Positions 25,201 to 39,615 of a stretch of DNA of 60,000 nt are shown piece after piece. The first letter of the stretch is position 1. Each line of letters opens with the position of its first letter. The notes under the pieces were generated by a model, which was given only the letters and a program-made list of their open reading frames with translations, was not told the DNA's origin and did no database searches. The stretch comes from Lineus longissimus (taxonomy: Eukaryota > Nemertea > Pilidiophora > Heteronemertea > Lineidae): positions 28,586,599 to 28,646,598 of the forward strand of contig NC_088309.1 in NCBI RefSeq assembly GCF_910592395.1, given 5' to 3'. A program made the position numbers and the translations under genes.

Positions 25201-28200
25201 TTCAGGAACCTTTGATGTTACCAATGGAAAGGTCAACTGTAACATTCACACATAAACTCAATCAAAGAGATTTTGATTTCAATGGAAATTAGTAAAGAAA
25301 ACATTCATTAACTGGGTCAATTTGGTTAGAAGTTGTAAGGTGACATTTGAGTGCAAGTACATTGTGAGGGCTGAAGGCTAGTCCTGTCCTACACAGAGGG
25401 GGATATCAATGGATGAACCTGATTTGATGATAATGGTCAAAGATGGCAGAAGTTGCAATCAGTTCCTTTGTGGGATACATAAGTGACATTTCAGTTGCAT
25501 ACAAGTGCAAGTGTTGGAAATATAACATATCTTGTTCAACTGGGATTTGGGGAACACCACAATTAGAATTCTCTTCATAGCTGTTTGGCCTCACTGACCA
25601 GAAGACTTGCTGTGACTTGATAAGATTAGGCCAAACATTAGTGCACCAACCTTACCAGCTAGCCTCCCCCTAATCAGGCCTGAGGGGAGAGTCAGGATGG
25701 CTGGGGAATCAACATGCCAACATGCTACTGCCCATTGTCTCCGTCCCTTAATGAACCTAGTTGACCAGGTAAACCCTGCTTAAGGGTGCAGCCACAGGGA
25801 TAAACCAGCTCAGGAGCAAGATGGCTGGGTGTTTTGGTAGGAATCTGGTCCAGGTCCCTAACAAAGGAGGAGTTGGGGGCTGGTTCAGGTGAAGAGGGTG
25901 ACTCAGCATGATGTTGATGATAAGGATGAAGGAGGCAGAGATTAGGACCTTGCCTAATCATAGTCATCCCGTGTATGAACAGCAACATTTTCATACCAGA
26001 CGATAATGCACTTTCAGGCGCTCTTGAAAACCACAGTTACCTGTAACCTACTGATGAGCCTTGTCATTGTCATACTTGTAACACTTACTATTCACAAGTG
26101 ACAGAGGCAGACTTTAAATGTATGCACAAAGTAAACTCAGAACATAATGGTTTATTTATAGACTCGCTGTCACATACCGTGATGTAATGGGAGACCAAAT
26201 CAACATTTTTGGTGTTTTGCACCAAATTTGGGGATTTTCTGCCAAATTGAAATTGTACAAACTATTTCATTACCTGATCTGTTACGGCAAAGGTGGGAAT
26301 GAGGTTTGGAGGCAAAATACAACATAAAGCCAAACATTTTGTCACCTGCTTGAAACTTCTAAATAATTCTGGTGCAAAAAAAGGTTTTTCAGCACCAGCC
26401 GTTTTTTCAATAACTGCAACCGGACAGAAAGAAAACTGTCAAAAGCATGACATCGCTGAACTCTGAGTGCATCTGGTGAAGTAGACAGATATTCTCTGAC
26501 ACTATTATCTCCACCTTCCATTTGTTTGGAAAGTGAAGTCTATTCAAAATGGATGCTTTTGTTTGACTAGTGCATGTCATCATAAAAGTCCTCATCAATA
26601 TGAGATGCAAGTTCCGCAGCGTATCGATACTTTCCTCGCCATGTGTCATGGCAGTACCCCACTTAACGAAAACAACACCACTAGGTTTAAAGTTTCAGAA
26701 CCCGAAGTGATTTGCAGAAAATGGTCGCTGACATTTGAGGATAATAGCCATTTCACTTGTATTGAGAAAAGGACAGAGCGTTATTGTAGTGTTATCTGTT
26801 GAATGTTTCATTGTCATCTCGAGTGTGCTGTAGTCTGCCCCCAAAATGTGGAGCTAAATATTTCAGGTGAGGACATAAAGGCAATGTTGTGCCATGACAA
26901 TAGGTTGTCAGGCTTATGAGCTTGAGCAGTTTGCTCTGCCACCCGATAACCTGTCTGCAAGTAATTCAGTGCGAGGGACCGAAAGTGTCCTACCATTCAA
27001 ACTGAGAGGTGTCCACCAATCAAAATTTGTTTAAAATGGTGAAATTATTCCACCCGAGAAGAACCGTGGTTCTGAACACAGGATTCTTGATAATACTCCA
27101 CTTCAAAAACCTCTTGAGAGTTTAGTAATTGCTTATGAGCAGCTCGTATTTGTTTTTGAATACTGTGAATGGAACTTCTTAAGGCGCTTCGATCTCATAT
27201 TTGTCATCTCACCTCGTTTATGAAGGAGATTAGGAAAATCCTCTAAAGAATGATATATTGTCATTATGGCCTCTGCTGACTTCCCAGCCGCGCCATCCAA
27301 TGCCTTCCCCATCCAGATCATCTCATTGTTATTGTCTTCCACGATCACATATCTCTAGTCCATCTCCAAACCATGAAAACTTATGTGCCATTATTGTCCA
27401 AGGTTCTAGCTATGTCAGAGTGACTTATGCTACTATGACTCTTCCAAAGGCCAAGTACTAAGGTATCATTTTCAACCAACATGAAAATGTACCAGGAACA
27501 ATTTGATATGAAATCAGCTGGGATGAAGTGTCCAGATTGGAAGAATGTCTAATCAGACATAACTCTCTGGCTCATCTATACGACCTGATGGTCTTGATTA
27601 GTTTTATTGCCAATCAAACTTCAAAGGTGCAGTTTAATTAATAACTTTAATGACAGTAGTTGATAAATCAGCCTAATTAATGTAATACTTTTTAATAACT
27701 TATACAATCCAATCGAAAATATGAAAGAAATGTTTGATTTATCGTCAAAAGACGGTCAATGTTACAGAATAATCACTGATAACTCATTCCAAACAATAGA
27801 TATTGTCATCGCAACGTATTTCAGGTTTTTCAAGGACAATGAAATTTGACCGAGGCGTTTTTATCACTAATTTGGCACATTGTTATTGTCACTTTGATGA
27901 GGAATGTCTGCGTTGAAATAAAACAGATTGGGATTGTCTTTCTGAGGAAAGAATGGTAGGAATTTTGATACATCCTATGTAGGGCCGGCTAAAGGTCCCA
28001 GTGGGTAAATGTGTAACCTGATGTCGACTAAATTCTGTCTGGCAAAGAGCCGAAAAGGACCATGATGCCAAATGATACGATACAAATTTAATGTGGAAAA
28101 TGAAATCACCATTGCTAGTAACAACTGAATGATGGAAGCAATTTGAACAGGTTTTAAGCAAATTGATAATGTAAACGTGAGAAAAGTGGTGGAGCTACTC

Positions 28201-31200
28201 AGTTCATTTGATTGTCAACACTCACAATCAGCTATTCAACATGACTTCAGGCAAGCCGTCTGAACAATACTTGGCACTAGGAACTGAACATTGTCAAAGA
28301 TCTCAGGTTTTCAATGAAACCATGACATAAAACATGTCCAATTTCCTGACTTGAACGCCAACATTTCAAAACTCTTGATTTTTCAAGTAGACCATGTAAC
28401 CATTATCACATACAAACAGGTGTCAAAAATAAACAATAACATAGCGTTGGTTTTGAAGAAGAGTTGCTGCATGATAGGACTTGATACATGACATCTGTCC
28501 TGGACAAATAATATCATGAAGTACAACTATTCAGCTGCACTGCCGAGTTGAGACAGTCATCATGACCACAGGTCCATCAATCACTTCATAAAGTGCACTC
28601 CAAAAGCAATGGCAACATTTAAATGCCAGTATTTCATCAAGAAATAGATATAAATGGACATCCGGATATTCGACATGGATTTATCCTCTTTTGATTAAAA
28701 AATTTTTTTTTGGGTTTTTGCAGATTTTGGTCATTGTAAAAAAAATCAAGGTTTTTTTGAGAAAATAATTTTTGTAAAATTTTCTTTTTTTTAGATATTT
28801 TTCATAAGCCTGTGAATTGCACACCTCAATTATCAAGATAACACTGTACCCAATGATGACAGCAGGGAATCTCCTGAAGGAATTCCACATGAATGTGATT
28901 TTACGATATTATGTTTGTTTACGTTAGACTGGGTGTGGCCAAAAGATGAAGCACAGCCGTCCATGCCAATCTCGGCATCTACATTCACCTGTACATCAAT
29001 GCATTGTTATTCACGCCCAAGATCATGTGGAGTCGAATCCACTGCCAAGGGTGTGTCACCCTGATGTAGCAATCTTTTTCAAATGGTATGGTATCTTCTG
29101 ACAACTCCATTACAAAGGACCATCAGCAACCAATTCAAATGTGCATGAAATGAAACTGAAACGTTATATTGATGTTCCAAAGTTAATTCTTTTCCATTTG
29201 AATTGAGGTCAAAGGTCATGGAAGTAATATGTCACTGAGAATAGGTCTTCTTTCAAACTAAGAAGTCACATCCGCCAATTGGAGAAACATGACCCTTGTT
29301 TTTAGCCAAACTCCAGGACAAGTCAGGAGATTCCAAAAACTTGTACATGACATGAAATATTCAGAGTGGGGTGCAGTAATAAATGATAACGACATGTATT
29401 GAAATACGGCATACTTGCAGAGACCAAGGAACCGATCTTGGTGTAGTCCACATCCAAATGTCATCAAAGCTCTCATCCCACCTCGTCTCTTCAGCGTACA
29501 AAACGACAGTGAAACATCGCTTACTTTTCCCTCTTTTAACTGTGTTACATTTGGACAGCCTCAGTAGCAGCCACATCAATCAAACACCATCTTCATTAAC
29601 GTGGCATAGTCTTCACCAGTTCTTGCTATAACTTGATAATCAGCAGTCAACACTAGCCTTGACAACGTTCCCTAAAGATTTCTCTCACAGCCAACTACCA
29701 GCCCCACACTGAGCTGACAACAGCTAACTGCCCATGACATTCCTTCTCACACATGTGAGAAGGGAATCTTCAAGAATCAAAATTCTTCACTCAGTGGTCA
29801 TCTTCAGTTTGCGTCCTAGTTGATGATGGTGGTCGGAACGCAGGAAATCTGTTCAAAGATCAATCATAAGTGACAAACTTGACTGGAACAAGATGTCACA
29901 AAGCTTAATTATTCCTTGATTCTAAAATCGGTTTTAGTTAACTTGACCAAACTCAACTTAGAGTTCAAGGACGATAAAATTAAACCACAACTATAGATAC
30001 TGTGTGATGGGATATCAGACATCTTTATACTTCACATACTACAAATCTTGGACAATAAACGTTTTAACAAACTCCTCAGTAATTCCCTAAACGGTGAGTT
30101 TCTTTTAAAACCATTGAATGTTTCAGCAGATGATACTATTTCTAAACCACAATTATTGTCCATGGCAAAAATCATTTCCATCACTGCCATTACAACACGA
30201 GAAGGGAATAGATATCGCACCATAATCGCAAGGCTCTAAAACCCTTCATCGCAGCGATAACAAAACTGATCTCGCTGACAATATTTCACAAAGGCGTGAA
30301 AAATCTCCAGCGAAAGATCGACCGACTGACTCGCGGACTGTCAAATTCAAAGTAACTTAGAATATGAATCCATCATGCGTTTGACAAAAATTGTAAAATT
30401 ACATGTGATGCTTGATTTGATTAAGCTCCGGTGGGAATACTAGCGAGACGAGGATGGTATGCCATTCTCGGCACGTCACGCTAACCTTGCCCGTGGAGGA
30501 CTGAAAACACTTGGTGAGATTTCAACAAAATGATAAACTTCTCAAAAAATACTTTGGTTACAAACAGGGTCTCTGTTGTTGGCAGGCGGGATGGACTTCA
30601 CTGGATGTTTACTAAGAAAATCAATCCTCCCAAGGAAGAGGCTTATGACAAGGGTGTCCTAACCTTGTTATAGCTGAACACTTGATGAACGACCAGTGGA
30701 GCCTCCATTACCATCGCAGACCACCTTGCCAAGCCAAGAATTAAATTTAGATTGTCTGGCAGAGTCCATAGTTTAGTGGTCAACTAACACAGCATGACAA
30801 CTAACTGTCCACAATTTGCGAAAATTGGCACATTTGGTGCACGTCGGGACCGAGTCATGGGTTTGGCCTTCTCACATAGGTAAAGCTGGTGTCCTGCTTC
30901 ACATCTTCAAATTTCACTCCATAACAAAGGTCATTTGTAAATGTGATAATGTGATTACTCACTGGTGAATTGGAACCATTCTCAGCAGACTTGCTAAACG
31001 TCCGCCGCAGTCAACTTCCCCATTTGTGCTACTTTATCATTTTCAATTATCAACTCCCTGAAGAGGGAGTTTACACCTGGAAGCTGCCCAGATATACCAC
31101 CGTCAAATAATCAAGGTCTAAGTGTGCTACTCAGGGATCTCTGGCCACTGTTCCCAAACCTCTAGCAATATATTGTCAGCCAAGTTTGAGCAAGGGAATC

Positions 31201-33158
31201 ACTAAACTGCTGACTCCATCGCATCTCAGCGAAATAAAGTCAAATTAACGGTCAAATTAACGTCTGTTTTCAGGCGCGCCTCACCCTCCCAGAATGCATT
31301 GCAAGACAAGGATGAATCAAATGTTTTTATAATCGAAGAAGTTGCCAGCGAGGCCAGTGATCATGTGAAAGTGATACATGGCCATCAAGGCGGATAAACC
31401 ACAACCATGTGCATTAATGATGACACGGGATACTCCCGTAAGAATTCACAAAATATGTGATACAAAGATATGAATTTAACATGAAATATCCAGCGTAAAA
31501 TGACAGATATTATTTTGAAGTGGAGGTGTTGGTTACAACTGCCACCAGTGGTTGACATGCTAATGAGACATCAATATCGTCCACGCAGATCAAATTGACG
31601 AGAAAAAAGCCACAGCGGTAAACGGCCATGACATGTTCACAACGGGTCCGGATCAACGATAGAAACTTTACCAGAAGGTGATATGTGGTGATATCTAGCC
31701 CGGGGACAAGACTGTCCAAGACAATCTATTCTGACGTTCACACAAGATCATTGTTTACACGGGAGTCTAAGGCGAATATCAGAAGCTGGACTTTCTTTTC
31801 ATTTTTCAACATGATCAATTCCAAAGATTTTCCTAAAATAAGGGGTGGGACGTGTCGCCTGGTTCTGCCGATGAAGGAGGGTTTCACTTTTCATCTCCGT
31901 TTACCTGCTTCAACCATCAGACACGAGAGGAGGGCCTGCTATGACAGCACCACCTAGTAGAGAAACTCCTAAATAAAGCATCGGTCAGTCATCCCAAGTG
32001 TAACATTATCTTCCCAACAGCTAGCCTCGCTATTGATTGATAATGTATGTGCCACAGCATCAGTCTATGACTTACCACCAGATGTCTCTGTGATGAAAGA
32101 GCAACTGGGGAAAACAGAGGTTTCAATGTAAGCTACATTCAACTGAAGTTTGAAGTCAGATCAAACCGTTTGATGTTGGTTTCAGGTTTGGTTATTCAAG
32201 AGTTTGTCTTTCACCTCGAGAATGTCATCATGCCCTCCCCCAGCAGGCCCTTTCGCCCACGATCAAAGAGACACATTGGGTATGTGCTCTCCGACCAGGT
32301 AGCTTCAGATGGGTCACCATTTACGTAAAGGTATTTACCTTGAGATAAAATCTTCACCTTTAGACAGTCATCACAATCGTCATAATCTTTGGAAGATATG
32401 ACAACTGCCCGACTTGTGAGTAATGGTGACACTAGGTGGCCTGTAAGGCAAGCCTGATCACTGTCAAGGCTCCCAACACATCGGTATCATGTTTCAACCT
32501 ACACTCAGGTTGATAGATGACATAGATTGGAGTGTATCACCTGGAGAAGAGGTTGATGCAGGCCGTGCTGTGTGACGATTAGCCTTACCAAGGCATGACT
32601 ACATCCTCAAAGTACCTTCTGTTAGAAAGTCAAGTGTATTCAAAGTTTGGGCTGGAAAGGGAGTGAAAGGCCTTAACAAACAATGCACACAGCTAAGAGT
32701 GGGTTAGGTGACACTTAGTGGGTGCACCGCACAGGTACTGCAAGTCGTTTCACCAACACACGAGTGGCTCAAGACCACTTCTAGTTCAAGGTCCTCCGAG
32801 TGATATCTCTACACAGATGAGACATGAGTACAAACCTGGGCACAAGGTAGAGCCAGCAGCCAGAAATAGCCACCTGACAGGTATGTGGCTTGGTTTCCAT
32901 CAAGTCTCTGGATAGTCCTAACTATCAACTGTACCATCATCATCTAGAGGCGGAATGCCATCATTTAGCACCAGCATCAAATGAAACCAGCTTAGACAAA
33001 CAACCACACTGCCTTACCAATTCCATGAGGCTTACAAAGAATGAGAAACCACTCGCTTTTGGTCAGGGGATCAAAATACACGTCTGCATGGTCATTGGGT
33101 CATGGGATCAAATCAGAAACTAAGACAAGCAAGTGTCATCAGCTGTCCTCCTTCACCA

Positions 33159-33341
33159 TGACCTCAATTCAGATGTTGCTTTCATGTCCCAGGCCAACCT
33201 GACCTGACTTCACCTTACCTGGGCCTCAAAGGTCACTGTCAAAATGACCTCAAGGTAATGACCTCATGTCATCTGACCTAAACCACAGAGGTCACTTTGA
33301 AACTGACCTCAATTCACCTTCCTCTAACTGATCAGTGACCT
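33159..33341. promoter_or_regulatory. Cluster of nine AGGTCA/TGACCT hexamers
   Basis: Exact TGACCT occurs at 33159, 33200, 33245, 33259, 33274, 33304 and 33336, and AGGTCA at 33230 and 33289: nine hexamers in 183 bp. AGGTCA is the canonical half-site of many nuclear receptors. Spacing is irregular and the segment may instead be a decayed tandem repeat. Regulatory function is inference only. Confidence 0.3.
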
Positions 33342-36300
33342 TGGGAAATCCTAATTGGATGATCTAATGCCATTTGAGTCAAAAGCTGCTCAGGTAAAAT
33401 ATGTTTCCTTCCACCATTCTTGAGACAGACTTCCACACCAGACACTAGAGTTTGGAATGGCCAATAGTAAGTCTCCTGAAGTCTCTGGCAAAGCTTCACA
33501 GCACCTTTGAAAAACATTACTGCAATAATCTGATAGATGACTGAATGGTGCGCTAGGTGAAGTCAGCTGGTCAGGCTGTGCTGGGCGATGCTACCTGGTA
33601 GTGGGTACCATACTCACGGTCAGGTATACATGACAAGGTAGCACCAAATAAAGTCCTCCTATGCAGGATGCCGCTATTTTTAGCCGTGTACCAGCTGGAA
33701 TGACAGCTCTAGTTAGTAGGCGCTACTCGGGAGACATCAGAGAGGCAAGATACAGGTAGACATGGCTGCCGTCCTGAACTCAACCAAATCAACCTAACTT
33801 GCAAGCCGCGGGATTGCTCTGACGGTCTTCTTAGCGGTGATTTCTTCGGGCAAAGCCTTCGTAAACATTTGTAAGCGAGTCTGAAGGATTGGTGTCTTCT
33901 AAACTTATTCAGAGTGACTGAGCATAACTTTTCAAAACAACCTTGAAAGATGACCAAGTAGCTCTAAGCAGATGTAGACAACAGAAAGGCCATCTTAACT
34001 AACATCTTCCAATGCTGAACTGGCCTAAGAAGGCCTGAATGTCCTTCTACTTATAGAACCTTTACATACATGTATCTCAGTGTATTGAAGTGATGACTAC
34101 CAAAGCAAACTAGCCAGCACTTGTATAACCACCAATTACTTGATTGCAGTCATTGTAGAACAAGTTGTTCATGTCACAAAAGTGTCAAATAGCTGCTGCA
34201 GAAATCAAATTGTATGAGCATATACAAGTCGCAGCACTTGTTCATCATGCAACATTAACAAGCTCTGCTCTGCCCATTACGTTATCACATGACGTCCCAA
34301 TACGCAGACCGTCATATACGACATGAAAGATGCATAGGACAGTCCCAATGGGGCCGTGTCATGTCAACGTTTTTTACGACATCACCAAACTTAATCAAAT
34401 TGATCCAACCTACTCATGTTTGGACGACTTCTAATTAGTTTGATGCATGTCCTGTACAGTGTCGCCATAACGACTCGCTCCCAAGATCGCTCTTGCCGAC
34501 CCTTGGTGTATTCGGTTGTTTCTCTGCCGGATACTTAATTGGCCACTCCTTTAAATATTAACGCCCCCTGGAGTGCTTTCAGGCATCATGTCATACGTAA
34601 TGAACAATCCACATGCCAATAGTTTTTATTGATTGCGACATCTTGACATTCGCCGCCAAGACAAAGATTGCATGTGTTCATGCAGCGGCCACAAAGTACC
34701 GCTGGGGGACTTCACCATGTTGATTAGTTCAAGACAACTTGGTGCATTAGACAAGACTTTGCAAGTGTTCGCCTCTATTGGCATAAACTGACACTGAAGT
34801 GCCTTTCTAAATGGGTAACTTGCACTGAAAGTGCTTGGCATGTGTCCAGTCATGATAAAGGAGAGGGCCCATGTCTATCTTGAGCTCGACTAAGTATTCA
34901 TGTTGAAAGGTGTCATCTTTGTCCTACCTCCACCTTCCTGACAACCTATCATTAACCAGTCTCCTGACCGCCCATCATGTTGTGGTGAATCAAATTCAAC
35001 TAGTGTTTATAACGGTGTCCGTCCCCTGGGACAAGACCAATGGTCATTTATCTAATGTCATTGCCCAATGTAAGGTGGTCAGTTGGTGATCACTAACATT
35101 GATAGTCGCCCACCACACCTGTGACCAGTATCTATAGCATTACAGTGATTAGTGTCATCCTTTTATTGTTCCACTGGGACCTACTACTTAATACAAGTGC
35201 CATTTGAACTTGTGATCTGCTCCGAGCAGTTGATGACAAGTCACTGGCCTAAACTTCCGAGCATTTGTCACCTTTGCGGCAAGCTCATTTGGTGAGAGGA
35301 AACAAATCTGTCAAGAAAGTGTAGCCCAATGAATGAGTGTCTTGTCCAGAGTGGGGAGTCATCCTGCACAGCTAGGGGGTTGAACCCAAGTCTTCTCGGC
35401 TGACACTTCAACCATTACTAGACTTCTGGTATTATGAGTTATTGGTCCAAGTCATTCTTCCAAGTCAATACAACTTCTTCAATGAAATACTGAAGATTCA
35501 AACCTTGTACCTCTTGGCTTAGTCCTGGCACTACCCTTCCTCTGTTATTACTCATTTCAATTTGATAACGTAATAGTTCACCAACCCACCACTGCAGTGT
35601 CATCAAGTGTGCACACATTCCAGCATGATCTTGCCGCCCAGAAATCAATGGGTTTAGGACAGTAATTGGACATCACCATTAGAAAGCCCAGCGAGTGGAT
35701 CCACTCCATTACACATGATAATCACTCGTTTTTCAGCTGCTCACTGGTGGATGAGACCCAACGTTTTATTACGATTACCAGCTAACATATGTCCAGTGTT
35801 TTAGCTGTGATCAACTGGTGACGATAGCTCTGAGGGCTCGTCAACGGATGAAGCATTAGAAAGGGGTAGGGAGAAACTCATGAACCGAATCTGGAGATTT
35901 GTTTGAACCCTACTGCTTTTGGTATGAAAGGAGACATGCGGATAGTGCAATCCTCTTGAATCTCCCTCACCCAGGAACAACTTTGGATTGAGACCCAATG
36001 CACTAAACATGAAACCAGCCTGCTTGTTTTCATATCACCGCAAAGATGACTGGCTTCCTTTTCTTGCTTTTGTCAAAGTGGATAGCACTTCTGTTGCTCA
36101 CAGCATCTTTGCTTCTAAAACTGCCCAAAATTATGCATTATTCCATTCCTAGGCAGCGAGTGCACCTGCTTGGAGCATGATTAGTAACTTTGGCACAGAA
36201 TTGAGATAGGAAGTCATCTCACAAGATAACGAAAAAACGTCTTGGGTATTAGTGAAGTCTCTGAGCTAGTTTGTCCACCAGTAAAATGTCTCTCATTTAT

Positions 36301-37670
36301 CACAACGCCAATGACCAGTAAATGGTCTGAAGTAATTTTGTTGTTCTATTGGGACCCAAGGTAATTCCAAGATGAACAGAGAAAAAAACCCACGTTGACA
36401 TTCGAGTATTGTTTCCGACTCAGCAAAAGAGTTTGCTAATAGGAAGTGTCAAAATTGTGTGGAGGCAAATGGCTGTTGGCAGGCTAATTTTTGACAGGAG
36501 ACCATGTGTCGGGCCATTATGTACATAGTATCAAATCCTTATTATGTTGGTTTATGTCTAAATTATCCCCAGGCCATGTTGGATCGTCCCCCAGATCATC
36601 GTTATACAGTTTAATTGCATGATCGTTTGGTCAGTGTGACTTGGAAAATCACCCACGAGACAAACGCAAATGAGAGCCCGCAACAGTACCAGTAGCGCTC
36701 GCATAATAGGATGGCTATTTCAAATGCAAATTAGATATAGCGTCATAATTGCTTTGTCTATCACCGCCCAGAGGGTACTTATTAGCTTGAGGAACCGGAA
36801 AGAAATTTGACAAGTTTCAAAGTTGAGTGATTTTAAAACCATTTGCATTTTGAATGCATGGAAAGTTAATCGTTGCCACCATGAACCGCAACTATTCCCA
36901 TCATTTCTACCGCAGAATGACAGTTGTTACAGGTCCAATTCATAGTCCCGCAGAAAATGAAGTTACGCCATTAATGTGTATAGCCAATCAGATGACTTGT
37001 GGGGTCGTCCCTCGTGTAAAGTCTGATTACGTCTTCTCGAGTGAATGGGATGTGGCAACCACTTCATGTGCGCTTTTCACCCGCCACAATGAGAAAAGCA
37101 AACAAGTTTTTTGCCAAGATAACTGCCGAGGTTAATTTCACCGCCAGCCTATCTACTTGGCTGAGGTTTTAAAGAGAACACGTTTTTCCTTACGACCAGC
37201 AATGTGACACAGAGGACACTTACACCACGTTTTTCCTTCCTTTCTTGTGCAGCTGATCAAGTATTCAATTATGTGGCCTTCATACACCAAGCGTCAGGGG
37301 GCACCTCTTTTTCACTATTGAGAAAAACTTTTTCACAAACTTATCTGAACATGGCTAGTTACTCATCAGGTTTGCCATAAATTCTGAAATAGTGTCACTT
37401 TTTGTGGAATATTTGCCGCATCTTGTACTAAGAAATGGACAGCATTATTTTGAGAGGTAATTTGACTGAATCATTTATGGGAGTTAATGTGAAGTTCTTC
37501 AATCAGGTGGCCAAACAATGCACACATCACGCTTTGATGAAGTCTGAGGAAAGTGAACGAACTGAGACGTGTCATGGGTTCAATTCCCCTTCAGAGACAT
37601 ATTCTTTATTCCACCAAGCAAATCCACAATTCAAATTCTGATTGTAAATTTGTAAATTCTGACAGCCACT

Positions 37671-39606
37671 AAATCATGTAAAAGTCAATCGAAATCGATT
37701 TGTGAGCTTACCTAAACAAATGGCACAAGATGAGTAATACAAATAATGATCATACGATGATGTAGCTAACTGAGTATTTGTAAGGATCATCACATCATAC
37801 TCCTGCTAATTGCATCATTTCAGCAACGGATTAGCTTTCAAATTCCTCACAAAGTCGACCTCAAGATGCAACAAGTGGTGATAACTCACTCATCGGAACT
37901 TGCTGATGCCATTCGGGTTAAAGTTTGCAAGAAATTCAGCTTGACTTTGACATTCTTTGAGTATTGGACATGCTTGACCTGCCAGTTTCAATCACTCTTA
38001 CTCTAACCTCCAGAATCAGTTGCCACACAGACCACACAGACAAGTCAATCTTCCAGGCCAGGACGTCCTGCCTAAACTACAGATTGCGATGCCACTGATA
38101 TCTCGTGAGATGATAGTCCTTATCCTGTCAACAAGTTCCCAGGGCGGTGATTTATTTCCCGCCGAAGGTCCCCCTCAGCCCGCCAAGTATGTAAGGCAAG
38201 TCGCACTGTTTCCTTGTATCGACGCGGTGAGGTCAGCAAGCATGTGTCCGCTCTCCCACCCGGCCACTTGCGTATTCATAGATGACACGGAGCGTCTGAA
38301 AACCAGCTTGGACGCCATTGATTTTCGTTTGGAGATATAGCGTTATCAGAGGAAATGTTGCAAGTCAAACGGCTCCCGGTATCTTGTGTGACATGTCGAG
38401 ACATCTTTACATTGAAAGAGAGGGTAGAAGTCCCAGGCTCCCTCAGATTACACATTGTCATGGACGTCAGCTCCGCGCTGATTGGGCTCTTGTGTCCCGG
38501 GACTGAGAGGGGATTCTAGCCAGCAGCAAACCAGTATTAGGTATGTGCATATGTGCTGCACATTGGTACGAGTACTTGTACATAAAGCCCATTGCTGTCA
38601 AGTCGTCTAACGGGGCAAATACGATGGGATACGGAAACTGGCTAGAGAACGTCAAATGAATCCGGTCACATGGAACACTAAGCATCATGATATATGACGA
38701 ATGCAAATGAGGCAAAAACTTGTATTGACTGAGTATTTACACGGTACAGTGGAATCCCAGTAACAACAACCACTCATTGGACCCAGAGCAGAAAAAAAAC
38801 AAATGAAAAAAATAATTGGAATTTCGTAATTTTTTCATCCTTCAGAGTAGAATTTTTTCAAAAGTTCAAAATTCTGAAAGATTTTCAAAGCCAAAAATTT
38901 TTTTGGGCTGATGATGTTTCTTCATTTTGAGCCAAAAAAAAAAAGTGAAAAAAATATTTGGACTCAGAAATTTTTTTCATCCTCAAGATTCTGACATACA
39001 TTTACAACTGACCGCCTTTAAACCATTTAGCACAAGTTACCAGCAGTTTCGGTAGATACCATGTGCAAAATGGTCGTAGCTAAATTGGCCGCCACAATGA
39101 AACGGTCTGTGGGAATGACATGTCTACTGTCAATGAGACCCGAACACACCACTCTGTCATTAGTCACACGTTAATTTCCTGAACGGGACAGCATAATTGC
39201 AACGACGACCATGTCACCACATCAGACTGGTTCCTGCACCCATCCTGGTCTCAAATGTGTGTGCTTTGGAAGCGAATGACATGTTGACACATAATGGTAA
39301 AGTTGGGTTTAATGTGTTGAGTGTGGGCGCTACGGTGTGGGCTCGTCACTGATATTCAAACACATGTGCCTGCCGTTGAAATCACAGAGGAACGACACTC
39401 TGCATGATTATTCTCATAAGGAACGGCACCGAACCAAATACTACCACTGCGCCAGAGTAAGTTGATAACAGTTACATAGGCAAAGATCCTAGGGGAAGGC
39501 ACTTAGAGGAAATAGGTCCAACAATAGGTCACCAAATAACATTGTACTTGCAAACAGTGTCATGAGAATAAAACTAAAAGGCCATAGAGGTGACATTCGT
39601 TGATGT
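37671..39606. repeat. Tandem duplication, copy 1 (1,936 bp)
   Basis: This segment recurs at an offset of 1,945 bp (39616-41551). I saw no differences by eye, and the ORFs it contains translate identically in both copies. The 9 bp between copies (39607-39615, AAATGATGT) look like templated filler, since GATGT and AAAT occur on both sides of the junction. The segment has a CpG-richer part (about 38020-38520) and an A/T-rich transposon-like repeat (38747-38990). Its 106-codon ORF has no recognisable domain and I do not call it a gene. Confidence 0.97.
38747..38990 (+). mobile_element. A/T-rich non-autonomous transposon-like repeat, copy 2
   Basis: It begins after TA (38745-38746) with CAGTGGAATCCCAGTAACAA and continues with the same A/T-rich body as the 5330-5671 repeat, including GATGATGTTTCTTCATTTTG. 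It is shorter than copy 1 and lacks a visible inverted terminus at its far end. It lies inside the duplicated segment and is therefore repeated at about 40692-40935. Confidence 0.5.
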
Positions 39607-39615
39607 AAATGATGT

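Larger units (their letters stand above)
18181..37670. other. Upstream non-coding region of basonuclin (proximal part)
   Basis: This is about 19.5 kb of mainly AT-rich sequence. I find no exon with recognisable homology on either strand. It must be either an upstream intron of basonuclin or its 5' flank, because the 103-bp exon begins with an acceptor. It contains G and C homopolymers (18358-18366 and 22189-22203), a 22-bp near-palindrome at about 29742, a T/A-rich stretch at 28690-28800, and a cluster of AGGTCA/TGACCT hexamers at 33159-33341. CpG dinucleotides are locally more frequent around 19190-19560 and 34270-34620, possibly marking regulatory DNA. Confidence 0.5.

Noticed and set aside
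35370-35410. tRNA- or SINE-like GGTTGAACCC box
   Set aside because: No matching A box, acceptor stem or cloverleaf could be built around it; similar isolated words occur elsewhere by chance.
38020-38340. 106-codon plus-strand ORF, present identically at 39965-40285
   Set aside because: Identity between copies reflects the segmental duplication, not selection. No domain, no splice framing, and overlapping ORFs on both strands.
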